From a bacterium (lineage in GTDB: Bacteria > Ratteibacteria > UBA8468 > B48-G9 > DTJG01), in the NCBI GenBank assembly GCA_021800535.1, contig JAJYYV010000018.1, positions 1 through 35,864 of the forward strand: DNA of 35,864 nt, read 5' to 3'. The translations under genes and the position numbers were made by a program. Positions within the stretch are counted from its first letter, which is position 1. Each line of letters begins with the position of its first letter. Under the pieces are notes generated by a model. The model saw only the letters and a program-made list of their open reading frames with translations. It ran no database searches and was not told the origin of the DNA. Shown one piece after another: positions 17,560-25,011 of the stretch.

Positions 17560-19590
17560 ATGCCAGGATTGAAAATTAAAAATATTAAAGCAGAAGGATT
17601 TCTTTCTTTTGAAGAAATTGAAATCAATAATATTAATGAAAATATAAATTTTATAGTTGGCCCTAATGGTTCAGGAAAAACAAATTTTTTAAGATTAATT
17701 GAATTTGTTAAATATAGTATGTCTTCAAAATGGTATCTTATTCCAACTGAACATTATATAAACAAATCAAGTAATAAAATTCATATTGAAATGGATATTG
17801 AAATTTTGTTAGAAAATCCTGAAATAGAAAAAATCTCTTATTTATTTGCCCTTATTTTATATTATGATAACAAACAAAAAAATTCATTACCCAATCCACC
17901 AAATCCAACAAAAGATTTTTCTACCGATAATTTTAAAAAACTTATGGGAATGTTTAAACAAATTTGGAATAAAAATGGGGAATGGGAAAGAGGAATTCTA
18001 CAGATAGAATACGATTCAACTAACAAATTGAATATAACTTATAAACCAAGTGCATTGCAAAATCTTTTACGTATCAATTTACTTAAAAACAATAGTATAG
18101 GTAATTGGTTAATAACAGGAGAATATACAAGTGAAAAACCGCAAGAAAAAATGGATTCACTAGACATAGGAAAAATTAACATTATTTTAACAGGCTCAAA
18201 TAATGTGGAATTATATAATGTAAAAAATTTAACTAATGATGAAATAATTAATATAGATAAAAAAATAGCTGAAATAGACATTGCAAATAATTTAAAAATA
18301 GAGGAATTCATAAAAGAAATATCAGAAAATAAAGATGTTTCTTTTTTTAATATATTTTCCTGGATTTTTAAAAATTCAATAACAACGTTAAATATTTTTA
18401 GATGTCCATTAAAAAAAGAAAATTTAACTATAGAAGATATAAATAAGTCACATATTTTTAATGGTAATAATCTTTTAGAATTTTTATTAAATTTAAAAAT
18501 TAATAAATTCAATGATTACGAAGAAGTAAAAAAAGTGTTTAAAGATTTATCCGATAATAAAGATTTTGATATAAAAATTAAGGAAATTAAACGCATTAAA
18601 TTTAAAGAAGATCTTTCATCTTCTAACCCAGTCATAGATATTATAAATCAAACAAATGGAAAAAATACGGTAAAAATTAGTTTATTAAACGATCTAATAA
18701 CTTTGGATATATATTTTAAAAATAATAAAACCGATTTAGAAGAATATCCTTTTGAATTTAGTCCTTCTGGGTATTACGAAATATTGGTACTTTCAACTGT
18801 AATTGCTGGGAATAAAAATAAAGTTATTGTTTTAGATGAACCAGCACAAAATTTACACCCCACATTACAACATAAACTTTTGCTTAATTTAGATAAATAT
18901 ACTAAAGATAATGCAAACCAATTTTTTATTATTACGCATTCACCAGATATGGTTAAAATTGATAAAGAATCTAATTATAAAATATTTATTTTTAAATATA
19001 TAGATAAAAAAACTTCTATAATTGATTTTACGCAAAAACTAACAGAGAAAGATATAAATCTTTTTTTAAAATATGAAGAACTTAAACGATTATTTTTTGC
19101 TAAAGGTATTATTTGTGGAGAAGGATTTTCAGAAGAAATATTAGTAAAATATTTACTTAGTAAATCTGAATTTATAAATAAAATTAAAAATGAAATAAAT
19201 TACAATGAAAATATTTCACTTAGTAGTGAAGATATTGAAATAGTAAATTTAGAAGGGCAATCAGGGATTAATGATAATTTTGTTAAATTTATAACAATAT
19301 TTCAAATACCCAATGTATGGATAATTGATGAAGAAAAAGAAAATGATACCAATAGGAAAAATTTTATAGAAAATCATAAAGAGGATTTAAATCTTTTTAC
19401 ACAAGATCGAAATTTTGAAGAAAATATTAATAAAATTTTTCCGGAACTTTCCTTAGAACACAGGTTAGAAGAAGTTTACAAATTAATTGATTTTTTGGAA
19501 ACAAATAAAGAAAATATAATTTGGAATTTGGATATATATAAAGAAGCTATTGCAACACTTATTAAAGAAATAAATATTGGGTATAATTAA
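17560..19590 (+). CDS. OLD-family ATPase with TOPRIM-like nuclease domain
   Basis: A 676-residue SMC/ABC-like ATPase. Walker A is GPNGSGKTN (residues 34-42), an atypical signature is FSPSGYYEILVLSTVI, Walker B is VIVLDEPAQNLHP (about 425) and the H-loop is FFIITHSPDMV (about 458). A C-terminal TOPRIM-like part follows: CGEGFSEEILVKYLL (about 518) and VWIIDEEKEND (about 586), replacing the usual DxD. OLD proteins are DNA/RNA nucleases found in phage-defence systems such as retron-linked OLD and Gabija GajA. No UvrD-type partner (GajB) is next to it. It starts 45 bases after res with a GAGGAG ribosome-binding site, so it may be part of the RM operon. Confidence 0.82.
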   Translation: MPGLKIKNIKAEGFLSFEEIEINNINENINFIVGPNGSGKTNFLRLIEFVKYSMSSKWYLIPTEHYINKSSNKIHIEMDIEILLENPEIEKISYLFALILYYDNKQKNSLPNPPNPTKDFSTDNFKKLMGMFKQIWNKNGEWERGILQIEYDSTNKLNITYKPSALQNLLRINLLKNNSIGNWLITGEYTSEKPQEKMDSLDIGKINIILTGSNNVELYNVKNLTNDEIINIDKKIAEIDIANNLKIEEFIKEISENKDVSFFNIFSWIFKNSITTLNIFRCPLKKENLTIEDINKSHIFNGNNLLEFLLNLKINKFNDYEEVKKVFKDLSDNKDFDIKIKEIKRIKFKEDLSSSNPVIDIINQTNGKNTVKISLLNDLITLDIYFKNNKTDLEEYPFEFSPSGYYEILVLSTVIAGNKNKVIVLDEPAQNLHPTLQHKLLLNLDKYTKDNANQFFIITHSPDMVKIDKESNYKIFIFKYIDKKTSIIDFTQKLTEKDINLFLKYEELKRLFFAKGIICGEGFSEEILVKYLLSKSEFINKIKNEINYNENISLSSEDIEIVNLEGQSGINDNFVKFITIFQIPNVWIIDEEKENDTNRKNFIENHKEDLNLFTQDRNFEENINKIFPELSLEHRLEEVYKLIDFLETNKENIIWNLDIYKEAIATLIKEINIGYN

Positions 19591-19624
19591 ACAAATTGGA
19601 GAAAACACCGCGGCTTTTTGCCAT
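19587..19624 (-). repeat. Copy E of the ~60-bp interspersed repeat (inverted, partial)
   Basis: Starting in the stop codon of the OLD gene, this stretch (AAACAAATTGGAGAAAAC, then CACCGCGG and CTTTTTGCC) matches the reverse complement of the repeat seen at 23228, 27712 and 29459. It is the only copy in the opposite orientation. The rest of the interval to 19770 shows no gene. Confidence 0.45.
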
Positions 19625-19776
19625 CTTTCAACTATTTTTAGATTTAAACAACAAATTATTTTGAAAAAACTGGGCCTAAACATCACTTTATTTTTCCTGA
19701 GTATCAAACACGACAGATTTTTACCCATAAATTTTTAACTTCGAAATCAGATATTTCTTGGAAGCGTTTTCTATTT

Positions 19777-19806
19777 TTGTTTTAATAGTAACAAATGTTA
19801 TATAAT
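19777..19806 (+). promoter_or_regulatory. Promoter with a palindrome in the spacer, upstream of the DUF262 gene
   Basis: TTGTTT (19777-19782) and TATAAT (19801-19806) are separated by 18 bases. The interrupted palindrome TAACA-AA-TGTTA (19789-19800) occupies the end of the spacer and abuts the -10, a classic position for a repressor operator. The start codon is about 40 bases downstream. Confidence 0.45.
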
Positions 19807-19846
19807 ATAATTTTATAATAAAAATTTTAATAAAAAATATTAAATT

Positions 19847-21862
19847 ATGGATGCTAAAAATACTTCACTTCAACAATTTATTGAAGGAACAAAACAATTC
19901 ATTGCTCCTCTTTTTCAAAGAACTTACAGCTGGGATGAAAAACAATGGAAAACTTTATGGGATGATATAAACGAGCTTTATGAAGATAAACAAAAGAAAT
20001 ATCATTTTTTTGGATCAATTGTGAGTATGCCTACCTCATCAGGCCCAGAAGGAGTTCCAAAATATTTAATAATTGATGGGCAGCAACGTTTAACAACAAT
20101 ATTTATTATTTTAATTGTTTTACGGAATAAAGCTCAAAAAGCCAGTGATGCAAAATTATGTCTTTTAAGTGAAGAAATACAAGAATTTTATTTAGTTAAT
20201 AAATTTAAAAAAGACACTCAAGATTTTTTTAAGTTAATTCCTACTCAAAAAGATAGAAAAAGCTTTATTGAATTAATTGAAAATCCAAATCCACAAAATA
20301 TTTTCGAGCCTAATAATAAAATTACAAAAGCCTATAATTTTTTTGAAAAAGAAATAACTAAAAAAAATTTTTCATTTCCATATGATAAATTAAAAGGAAT
20401 TATTGTGGAAAATTTACAAATTGTAAGTATAGTTCTTGATAATAACGATAACCCTTATCTTGTATTTGAAGGATTAAATGCTAAAGGTATGGAATTAACA
20501 CAAGCAGATCTTGTTCGTAATTATATTTTTATGAACATAGATGTAAAACATCAAGATGAAATTTACAATAAATTTTGGAAGCCTATGCAAGATAATTTAT
20601 CCGATGAAATTTTAACAGAATATGTGAGACATTTTTTAATGATGGATGGAGATGTAATAAATAAAAATGATATTTATTATTTTTTAAAAGATAAAATTTC
20701 ACCAGATAATGCTGAAAGTTATATAGAAACATTAAAGAAGTATTCAGAATATTATAAAATTTTTGTTAACCCAAATTATGAAACTAATAAAGAATTACAA
20801 AAATATTTTTTAAGATTAAAAAATCTAGATATTACTACATTATATCCTTTACTTTTAAATCTTTATGGCGATTATAAAACAAACAAGATACAATTAGAGC
20901 ATTTTATTCAAATATTAAAAATACTTGAAAATTACCTTATCCGTCGATATATTTGTGATATTCCAACGAATCAACTTAATAAAATTTTCCCTTCAATCTA
21001 TCCTAAGATTAAAGAAGAATATTATGATAATTCTGAGAGAATTGTTTATGGCATTAAATCATTGTTGCAAGGAAAAGGCTATCCAAAAGATGAAATTTTT
21101 GAAAAAAAATTTATTGAGGGAATTTTTTATGGCTCGCCAAATAGAAATAATAAAACAAAATTAATTCTTGAAGCTATTGAACAAAGTTTTAATCACAAAG
21201 AAATACCTAATTTTGATGAGTTATCAATAGAACATATTATGCCTCAAACTTTGTCTGAATCTTGGAAAAATTATTTAGGAGAAAACTGGGAAGAAGTAGT
21301 GGATCTATATAAAGACTCAATAGGAAATCTTACTTTATCTGCTTACAATACTGAGTTATCTAATGCCGATTTTACACAGAAAAAAGGAATTTATAAACAA
21401 AGTAATCTTGAATTAAATAAATATTTCTTAAATATTTCAGAATGGAAAAAATCCGATATTGAAAAACGAACAAAATATTTAGCAAAAAAAGCTCTTGAGA
21501 TATGGAATTATTTTGGTGACGAAAAAGTGGATTTGACAAATAAAGAATCTGTTACTGGTACAAAGCCGAAAGAGTTGCGAATATTAGGGCAAAAAATTAT
21601 GGTCAATTCTTGGAGAGATGTTTTTGAAAACACCCTTAATGTTATCGCAGAATTATTAGATCCAGAGAAATTTGAAATTATTGCGAATAATTTTTCTAAA
21701 TATATTGGAATAGAAAAATATAAATTTAGGGAAGTAAGACAGCTTAAAAATGGTTATTGTATTGAAGTTAATTTAAGCGCAGAAATGATACGAACTATTT
21801 GTTTAAAAATTATACAGCTTATAGAACTTACTTCAGAAGAGTGGAAAATAGAATATTATTAA
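19847..21862 (+). CDS. DUF262-DUF1524 protein (GmrSD-like restriction factor)
   Basis: A 671-residue protein. The N-terminal DUF262 (ParB/Srx-like, GmrS-type) domain shows APLFQRTYSW near residues 23-32 and IDGQQRLTT near 75-83, the nucleotide-binding/hydrolysis motif. The DUF1524 (GmrD-type) HNH nuclease domain shows IEHIMPQTLSESW near 460 followed by SIGNLTLSAYNTELSN. A further roughly 100-residue C-terminal part (from about 565) is of unknown fold. Single-chain GmrSD-type proteins and relatives (BrxU, SspE) restrict modified or phosphorothioated DNA; which substrate this one senses cannot be read from the sequence. It has its own promoter and no partner gene. Confidence 0.85.
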   Translation: MDAKNTSLQQFIEGTKQFIAPLFQRTYSWDEKQWKTLWDDINELYEDKQKKYHFFGSIVSMPTSSGPEGVPKYLIIDGQQRLTTIFIILIVLRNKAQKASDAKLCLLSEEIQEFYLVNKFKKDTQDFFKLIPTQKDRKSFIELIENPNPQNIFEPNNKITKAYNFFEKEITKKNFSFPYDKLKGIIVENLQIVSIVLDNNDNPYLVFEGLNAKGMELTQADLVRNYIFMNIDVKHQDEIYNKFWKPMQDNLSDEILTEYVRHFLMMDGDVINKNDIYYFLKDKISPDNAESYIETLKKYSEYYKIFVNPNYETNKELQKYFLRLKNLDITTLYPLLLNLYGDYKTNKIQLEHFIQILKILENYLIRRYICDIPTNQLNKIFPSIYPKIKEEYYDNSERIVYGIKSLLQGKGYPKDEIFEKKFIEGIFYGSPNRNNKTKLILEAIEQSFNHKEIPNFDELSIEHIMPQTLSESWKNYLGENWEEVVDLYKDSIGNLTLSAYNTELSNADFTQKKGIYKQSNLELNKYFLNISEWKKSDIEKRTKYLAKKALEIWNYFGDEKVDLTNKESVTGTKPKELRILGQKIMVNSWRDVFENTLNVIAELLDPEKFEIIANNFSKYIGIEKYKFREVRQLKNGYCIEVNLSAEMIRTICLKIIQLIELTSEEWKIEYY

Positions 21863-21880
21863 TATGTTTTCCTACCAGGG

Positions 21881-21918
21881 ATTTATATATTTAGAGCAAG
21901 TTTTTCATGAAGATATAG
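21881..21918 (+). repeat. Copy F of the interspersed repeat (diverged)
   Basis: Located 18 bases after the DUF262 gene. TTTATATATTTAGAGCAA followed by GTTTTTCATGA parallels copy G (26086) and the core TACATATTTAGGGCAAAAG of the better copies. It is weaker than copies A to C. Confidence 0.35.
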
Positions 21919-22088
21919 GTTAAACCTTCAAAATAAAAATTAATCCAAAGAGGAATAAGAATTTAGTAGTAATAGCACGCAAATGAAATTTTTATCACTA
22001 ATCGGTTTACTTACTATAAAAGAATTTTCATATTTTATATTTTTATGTAACAACTTTTTTATATTTGTTTAAAGATATATAGAAATCT

Positions 22089-23249
22089 ATGGCACGAATA
22101 TCACGAATATATTTAATTGGAAATGGAGCATCTATTCCGAATGGTTCTCCATATAGTAAGAACTTATTGATTAAATCTTTTTTTATTTTTTGTAATACTC
22201 AAGATTCTAATGAAAAAGCACGGTTCAAAGAATGTTTCCAATCTTTGTTTTCAATGATGCAAAAAATAGATTGTAAAGAAAAATGGAAACAGTATAAAAA
22301 GAAATTAGAAAATTATTCAATATGTAATGATGTTGAAAAAAATGAAATAGAAAATGAACTTTCAAAATTATATATATGGGACATTTTAGTTCAAATAAAG
22401 GATTATTGGAATTCACAAAACTATATTCCTTGGTTTCACGATGAACAAAATAAAAAGATTATTATTAGAAAAGAATATAATGATATAGGGTGGCTTACTG
22501 TATTAACCATCTATAAATCTCTAAAAAATAAGACATCCCAAATTTATAAAAATTTTATCGCTAAAATAAGCAAAATAAAACAAGATAATTTTATTATAAT
22601 TAATTTAAATTATGACAATCTTTTGGAAAATGAAGTTTGGCCGAATTTGAAGCAAAATAAAAATTTATTTATAAACGGTTTTGCACAAAAGGACAATATA
22701 ACAATTTATAAACCTCATGGTGGATTCGATTTTATTTTATGTAAAAAATGTAACAAAATTTCATATCGACAAAATTTCAATATTTTTTCCATACGACATA
22801 ACGGTTTAAGAAAATGTTTATATTGTGGAATCCCACATAACTGGAATTATTTTATTCCTTATACAGATGTTGAATTTGAAAAACAATTGGCCGAATTTGA
22901 AAAAAATCAACAAGCTAATGCTCAACAAAATAATAAACTTATTATTAAATATGAAGATAGATGGAAAATAATTGAAAATATTATTTGTAAAATGAAAAAG
23001 GATATTCCTGAAAATATTCCTATTACTACCATTGGTTATTCTTTTTCTAAATCTAAAAATTCTTTAATAGATGCGCATTTAAAAGATATATTTAAAAACA
23101 GAAAAGTATATATTGTGGCAAAAGATTTTAAAGAAAGCAAAGAAATAGCCGATAGATTAAGAAATGAAGAAAAAATTGATGCTTGCGATACCCAGTTTAA
23201 TAGTTTTAAAGATTATGTTAATCATCTTTGGATAGATTTACATATGTAG
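22089..23249 (+). CDS. SIR2-like NADase-type defence protein
   Basis: A 386-residue protein with SIR2/Rossmann hallmarks: YLIGNGASIPNGSP at residues 8-21 (NAD-binding GAGAS-like loop), INLNYDNLLE near 175 (the TNYDxxxE motif of SIR2-like defence proteins), KPHGGFD near 209 with the catalytic-type histidine, and TIGYSFSKSKNSLIDAHL near 313. Two CxxC pairs (CKKC near 218 and CLYC near 244) form a zinc ribbon. Many such proteins deplete NAD after phage sensing, alone or with an Argonaute, Ago-like or HerA partner; no partner is present here. The last codons coincide with the start of repeat copy A, so the C-terminus may have been altered by that element. Confidence 0.75.
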   Translation: MARISRIYLIGNGASIPNGSPYSKNLLIKSFFIFCNTQDSNEKARFKECFQSLFSMMQKIDCKEKWKQYKKKLENYSICNDVEKNEIENELSKLYIWDILVQIKDYWNSQNYIPWFHDEQNKKIIIRKEYNDIGWLTVLTIYKSLKNKTSQIYKNFIAKISKIKQDNFIIINLNYDNLLENEVWPNLKQNKNLFINGFAQKDNITIYKPHGGFDFILCKKCNKISYRQNFNIFSIRHNGLRKCLYCGIPHNWNYFIPYTDVEFEKQLAEFEKNQQANAQQNNKLIIKYEDRWKIIENIICKMKKDIPENIPITTIGYSFSKSKNSLIDAHLKDIFKNRKVYIVAKDFKESKEIADRLRNEEKIDACDTQFNSFKDYVNHLWIDLHM

Positions 23250-23288
23250 GGCAAAAGTCTCACGGGGTTTTACTCTATTTGTTTAATT
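23228..23288 (+). repeat. Copy A of the ~60-bp interspersed repeat
   Basis: Begins TTGGATAGATTTACATATG, then AGGGCAAAAGTCTCACGG, and ends CTATTTGTTTAATT. It aligns along its whole length with copies B (27712) and C (29459). The core can pair GCAAAA with TTTTAC as an imperfect hairpin. It overlaps the last codons and stop of the SIR2-like gene. Confidence 0.6.
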
Positions 23289-23620
23289 TCATCCATAATT
23301 AAAAAATTTTAACTTGAGAATTCCCTGTGGCTTGCCACAGGGTAATCCGTTTTGTGTACCCTTCCCGACTTTCGCATTGGGACACCCTAATATTTATGAA
23401 TAACATTATATATCATTTGATGCTCATTGTCCATTTTTAAAATTTCTTATGTCAGAATTTTAGATATCCATTAAAATAAGGATTGAAATCAAAAATATAT
23501 GCTTCTACCATTAAATCTATAAACGTGTGAGAGAAAATAAGACCCACTTTATAGGGGATTGCGACCATTTTATTTTTTATATCTTTCACTTCAAAATAAT
23601 AAAACAAAAATGTTTTAATA
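23289..23620. other. Gene-free interval: palindrome and degenerate sequence before the right island repeat
   Basis: No gene is visible. At 23323-23342 lies a perfect hairpin, CCCTGTGG-CTTG-CCACAGGG, not followed by a T-run, so it is not a good terminator; it resembles REP-type palindromes. The following 60 bases are less AT-rich than the surroundings and may be a mobile-element scar. Two GGATTG segments 76 bases apart (23480 and 23556) faintly recall CRISPR repeat ends but do not form an array. Confidence 0.5.
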
Positions 23621-23695
23621 TGAAACAAAGGTAGTAATCAGATTCTGGATACTTGCAATTATTTTTGCCCTCTTTGCCATTGTCACCCTCAAAAT
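23621..23695 (+). repeat. Right direct repeat (mraY 3' end), island boundary
   Basis: Second copy of the 75-bp mraY segment, in the same orientation as 11705-11779, with a single mismatch at 23660. It marks the right end of the defence island. Confidence 0.85.
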
Positions 23696-23702
23696 CCGGT
23701 AA
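23622..23702 (+). pseudogene. mraY: Displaced original 3' end of mraY
   Basis: This segment encodes the last 26 residues of MraY (ETKVVIRFWILAIIFALFAI, then VTLKIR) and a TAA stop, with no gene body upstream. Compared with the intact gene there are four base differences: ATC to ATT, ATA to ATC, AGG to CGG, and TGA to TAA. All are silent. The silent pattern shows that both ends evolved under selection as protein-coding DNA before the duplication, so the two copies probably come from different lineages. The simplest reading is that this is the resident gene end pushed aside when the island entered. Confidence 0.8.
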
Positions 23703-23799
23703 TTGGCATTTTGTAGAAATATATGATAATTTGTATGCAGATTCAATATCTTTTATTAATTTTGTGAAAAATATATATATCAATTTTATTACACAATTA

Positions 23800-23813
23800 T
23801 CCGCTTTAGCGGA
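23800..23813 (+). promoter_or_regulatory. Leader hairpin just before the lipoprotein ribosome-binding site
   Basis: TCCGC-TTTA-GCGGA forms a five-pair stem with a four-base loop, immediately followed by AAAGGAG. The inverted copy at 28105-28118 has TACGC-TTTA-GCGTA: one pair changes from C-G to A-T on both sides, which keeps the stem. This compensatory change supports a functional structure affecting translation or RNA stability. Confidence 0.5.
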
Positions 23814-23825
23814 AAAGGAGAAATT

Positions 23826-24305
23826 ATGGAAAAGAAAAGTATGAAATTTTTGATGTATGTTATGCCATTATTATTTTTTGCATCGCTAATTTTGACATCT
23901 TGTGAAAGTATTCCCAAAAGGGAAGGTATGCAGCAAGCAACTGTTTCTGCTCCAACGCAAGCACAGTTGGAACAAATAGCGAAAGCTAACACATTTATAG
24001 GTACAATCATAGGTGGACGTATTGTTAGAGTTAGTTGGGGATTTGGTCCAAGTTCTATCAACATTAGAATGGAGGTTGTATCCGATAATGGCATTAAAAA
24101 ACTTTTTTATCTGAGAAATAATTCTATTGTTACAGATGCCAATGGAAAATATTTAAATTGGGCAACAGACATACCTGGTTCCGCTTTTAAAAATAAAAAG
24201 GTGGAAATAAAATATTCAACAATAACTGATGCTACAGGAGCAGGGGCATATGAAAATGGTAAAAACGGAATACTATCTATGCATTATATAGATTGGGTAA
24301 AATAG
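23826..24305 (+). CDS. Small lipoprotein of unknown function
   Basis: A 159-residue protein with a lipoprotein signal: basic start, hydrophobic stretch and lipobox LTSC (Cys about 33). A polar linker with QATVSAPTQAQLEQ follows, then a compact domain of about 110 residues (TFIGTIIGGRIVRVSWGFGP ...). I do not recognise the domain; the pattern suggests a small beta-rich fold. It has a strong AAAGGAG ribosome-binding site after a hairpin. It is the first gene after the right island repeat, where murD would be expected. Its 5' end, from about 60 bases before the ATG to the signal peptide, is duplicated in inverted orientation at 27997-28148. Confidence 0.75.
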   Translation: MEKKSMKFLMYVMPLLFFASLILTSCESIPKREGMQQATVSAPTQAQLEQIAKANTFIGTIIGGRIVRVSWGFGPSSINIRMEVVSDNGIKKLFYLRNNSIVTDANGKYLNWATDIPGSAFKNKKVEIKYSTITDATGAGAYENGKNGILSMHYIDWVK

Positions 24306-24429
24306 ATGTCTGTAGATTTATTGAAAATTTTCTCATTTGCGAAGTGAAAAAACATTAGAAGAAGTAGTTAAAAGTGGAAAACTCAGACGGAAGATTATTT
24401 CATAACAAAATTTTAGTTTATACCTTTCT

Positions 24430-25011
24430 TTATATAAATTTAAATCTTTGCAATAATTTTAAAATAGATGGCGGATAATATTTCAACCATTTTTTCAAAA
24501 TTTTTTTATTAATCTTTGAAATATCAATGGATTTTAAATTGAATATTCTTTTATGTAAACTTATAAAATATACTTCATCTAATAATGCTTTTTCTTTTTC
24601 TGCAATTAATATATTTTTTTCAATTTTATAGCCGCCAAAAATTTTTGGGTTTATATAAGAATATTCAAAAGTATTTGATAAAAGATTATAGAAACGGTGT
24701 TTCTTTGTTGTTATTAATGTAATTGTTGCGGGTATTTCATTTATTATTCCGTACTTCCATAAAGCATATTCTAAAGATATATAAGATGGTTTCAATATTT
24801 CACAGGCTAAAGCTTCCCAATCAACCATTGATAAATTAAAAGTATAAAAACCTCTTGTTAGTCTTATAATTTTTCCACTTTTTACCAGTCTGTTTATAAT
24901 TACAGGTAGATTTTTTTGTTTGCCTTGATAAAATTTTGTAAGATCATTAAAAGAAAAAAATGTTTTAGAAACACCCTTTGTTTTTTCAATAAAATTATTT
25001 ATTTCAGACAT
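24430..25011 (-). CDS. AbiEi-type antitoxin/transcriptional regulator
   Basis: A 193-residue protein of the AbiEi family: an N-terminal winged-helix part (FFSFNDLTKFY...KNLPVIINRLVKSGKI, RLTRGFYTF), then the characteristic PSYISLEYALWKYGIINE, ITLITTKKHR and LIAEKEKALLDEVYF segments. In type IV toxin-antitoxin systems AbiEi neutralises the nucleotidyltransferase and represses its own operon. ATG 25011 (eight-base overlap with the toxin stop) is chosen over an upstream TTG at 25023. It is the second gene of the pair, whereas the well-studied abiE operons place the antitoxin first. Confidence 0.8.
   Translation of the reverse strand: MSEINNFIEKTKGVSKTFFSFNDLTKFYQGKQKNLPVIINRLVKSGKIIRLTRGFYTFNLSMVDWEALACEILKPSYISLEYALWKYGIINEIPATITLITTKKHRFYNLLSNTFEYSYINPKIFGGYKIEKNILIAEKEKALLDEVYFISLHKRIFNLKSIDISKINKKILKKWLKYYPPSILKLLQRFKFI

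Noticed and set aside
18039-18512. 157-codon frame antisense to the OLD ATPase gene
   Set aside because: Shadow frame of AT-rich coding DNA; no family features.
23470-23566. Two CRISPR-repeat-like ends (AATAAGGATTGAAAT and ATAGGGGATTGCGACC) 76 bases apart
   Set aside because: Only two imperfect units differing in sequence and length, no cas genes in the window and no further units; not enough to call an array.
24331-24405. Coding-like tail reading HLRSEKTLEEVVKSGKLRRK before a stop, after the lipoprotein gene
   Set aside because: Looks like a gene fragment but no start, no recognised family and fewer than 30 codons; too weak to list.
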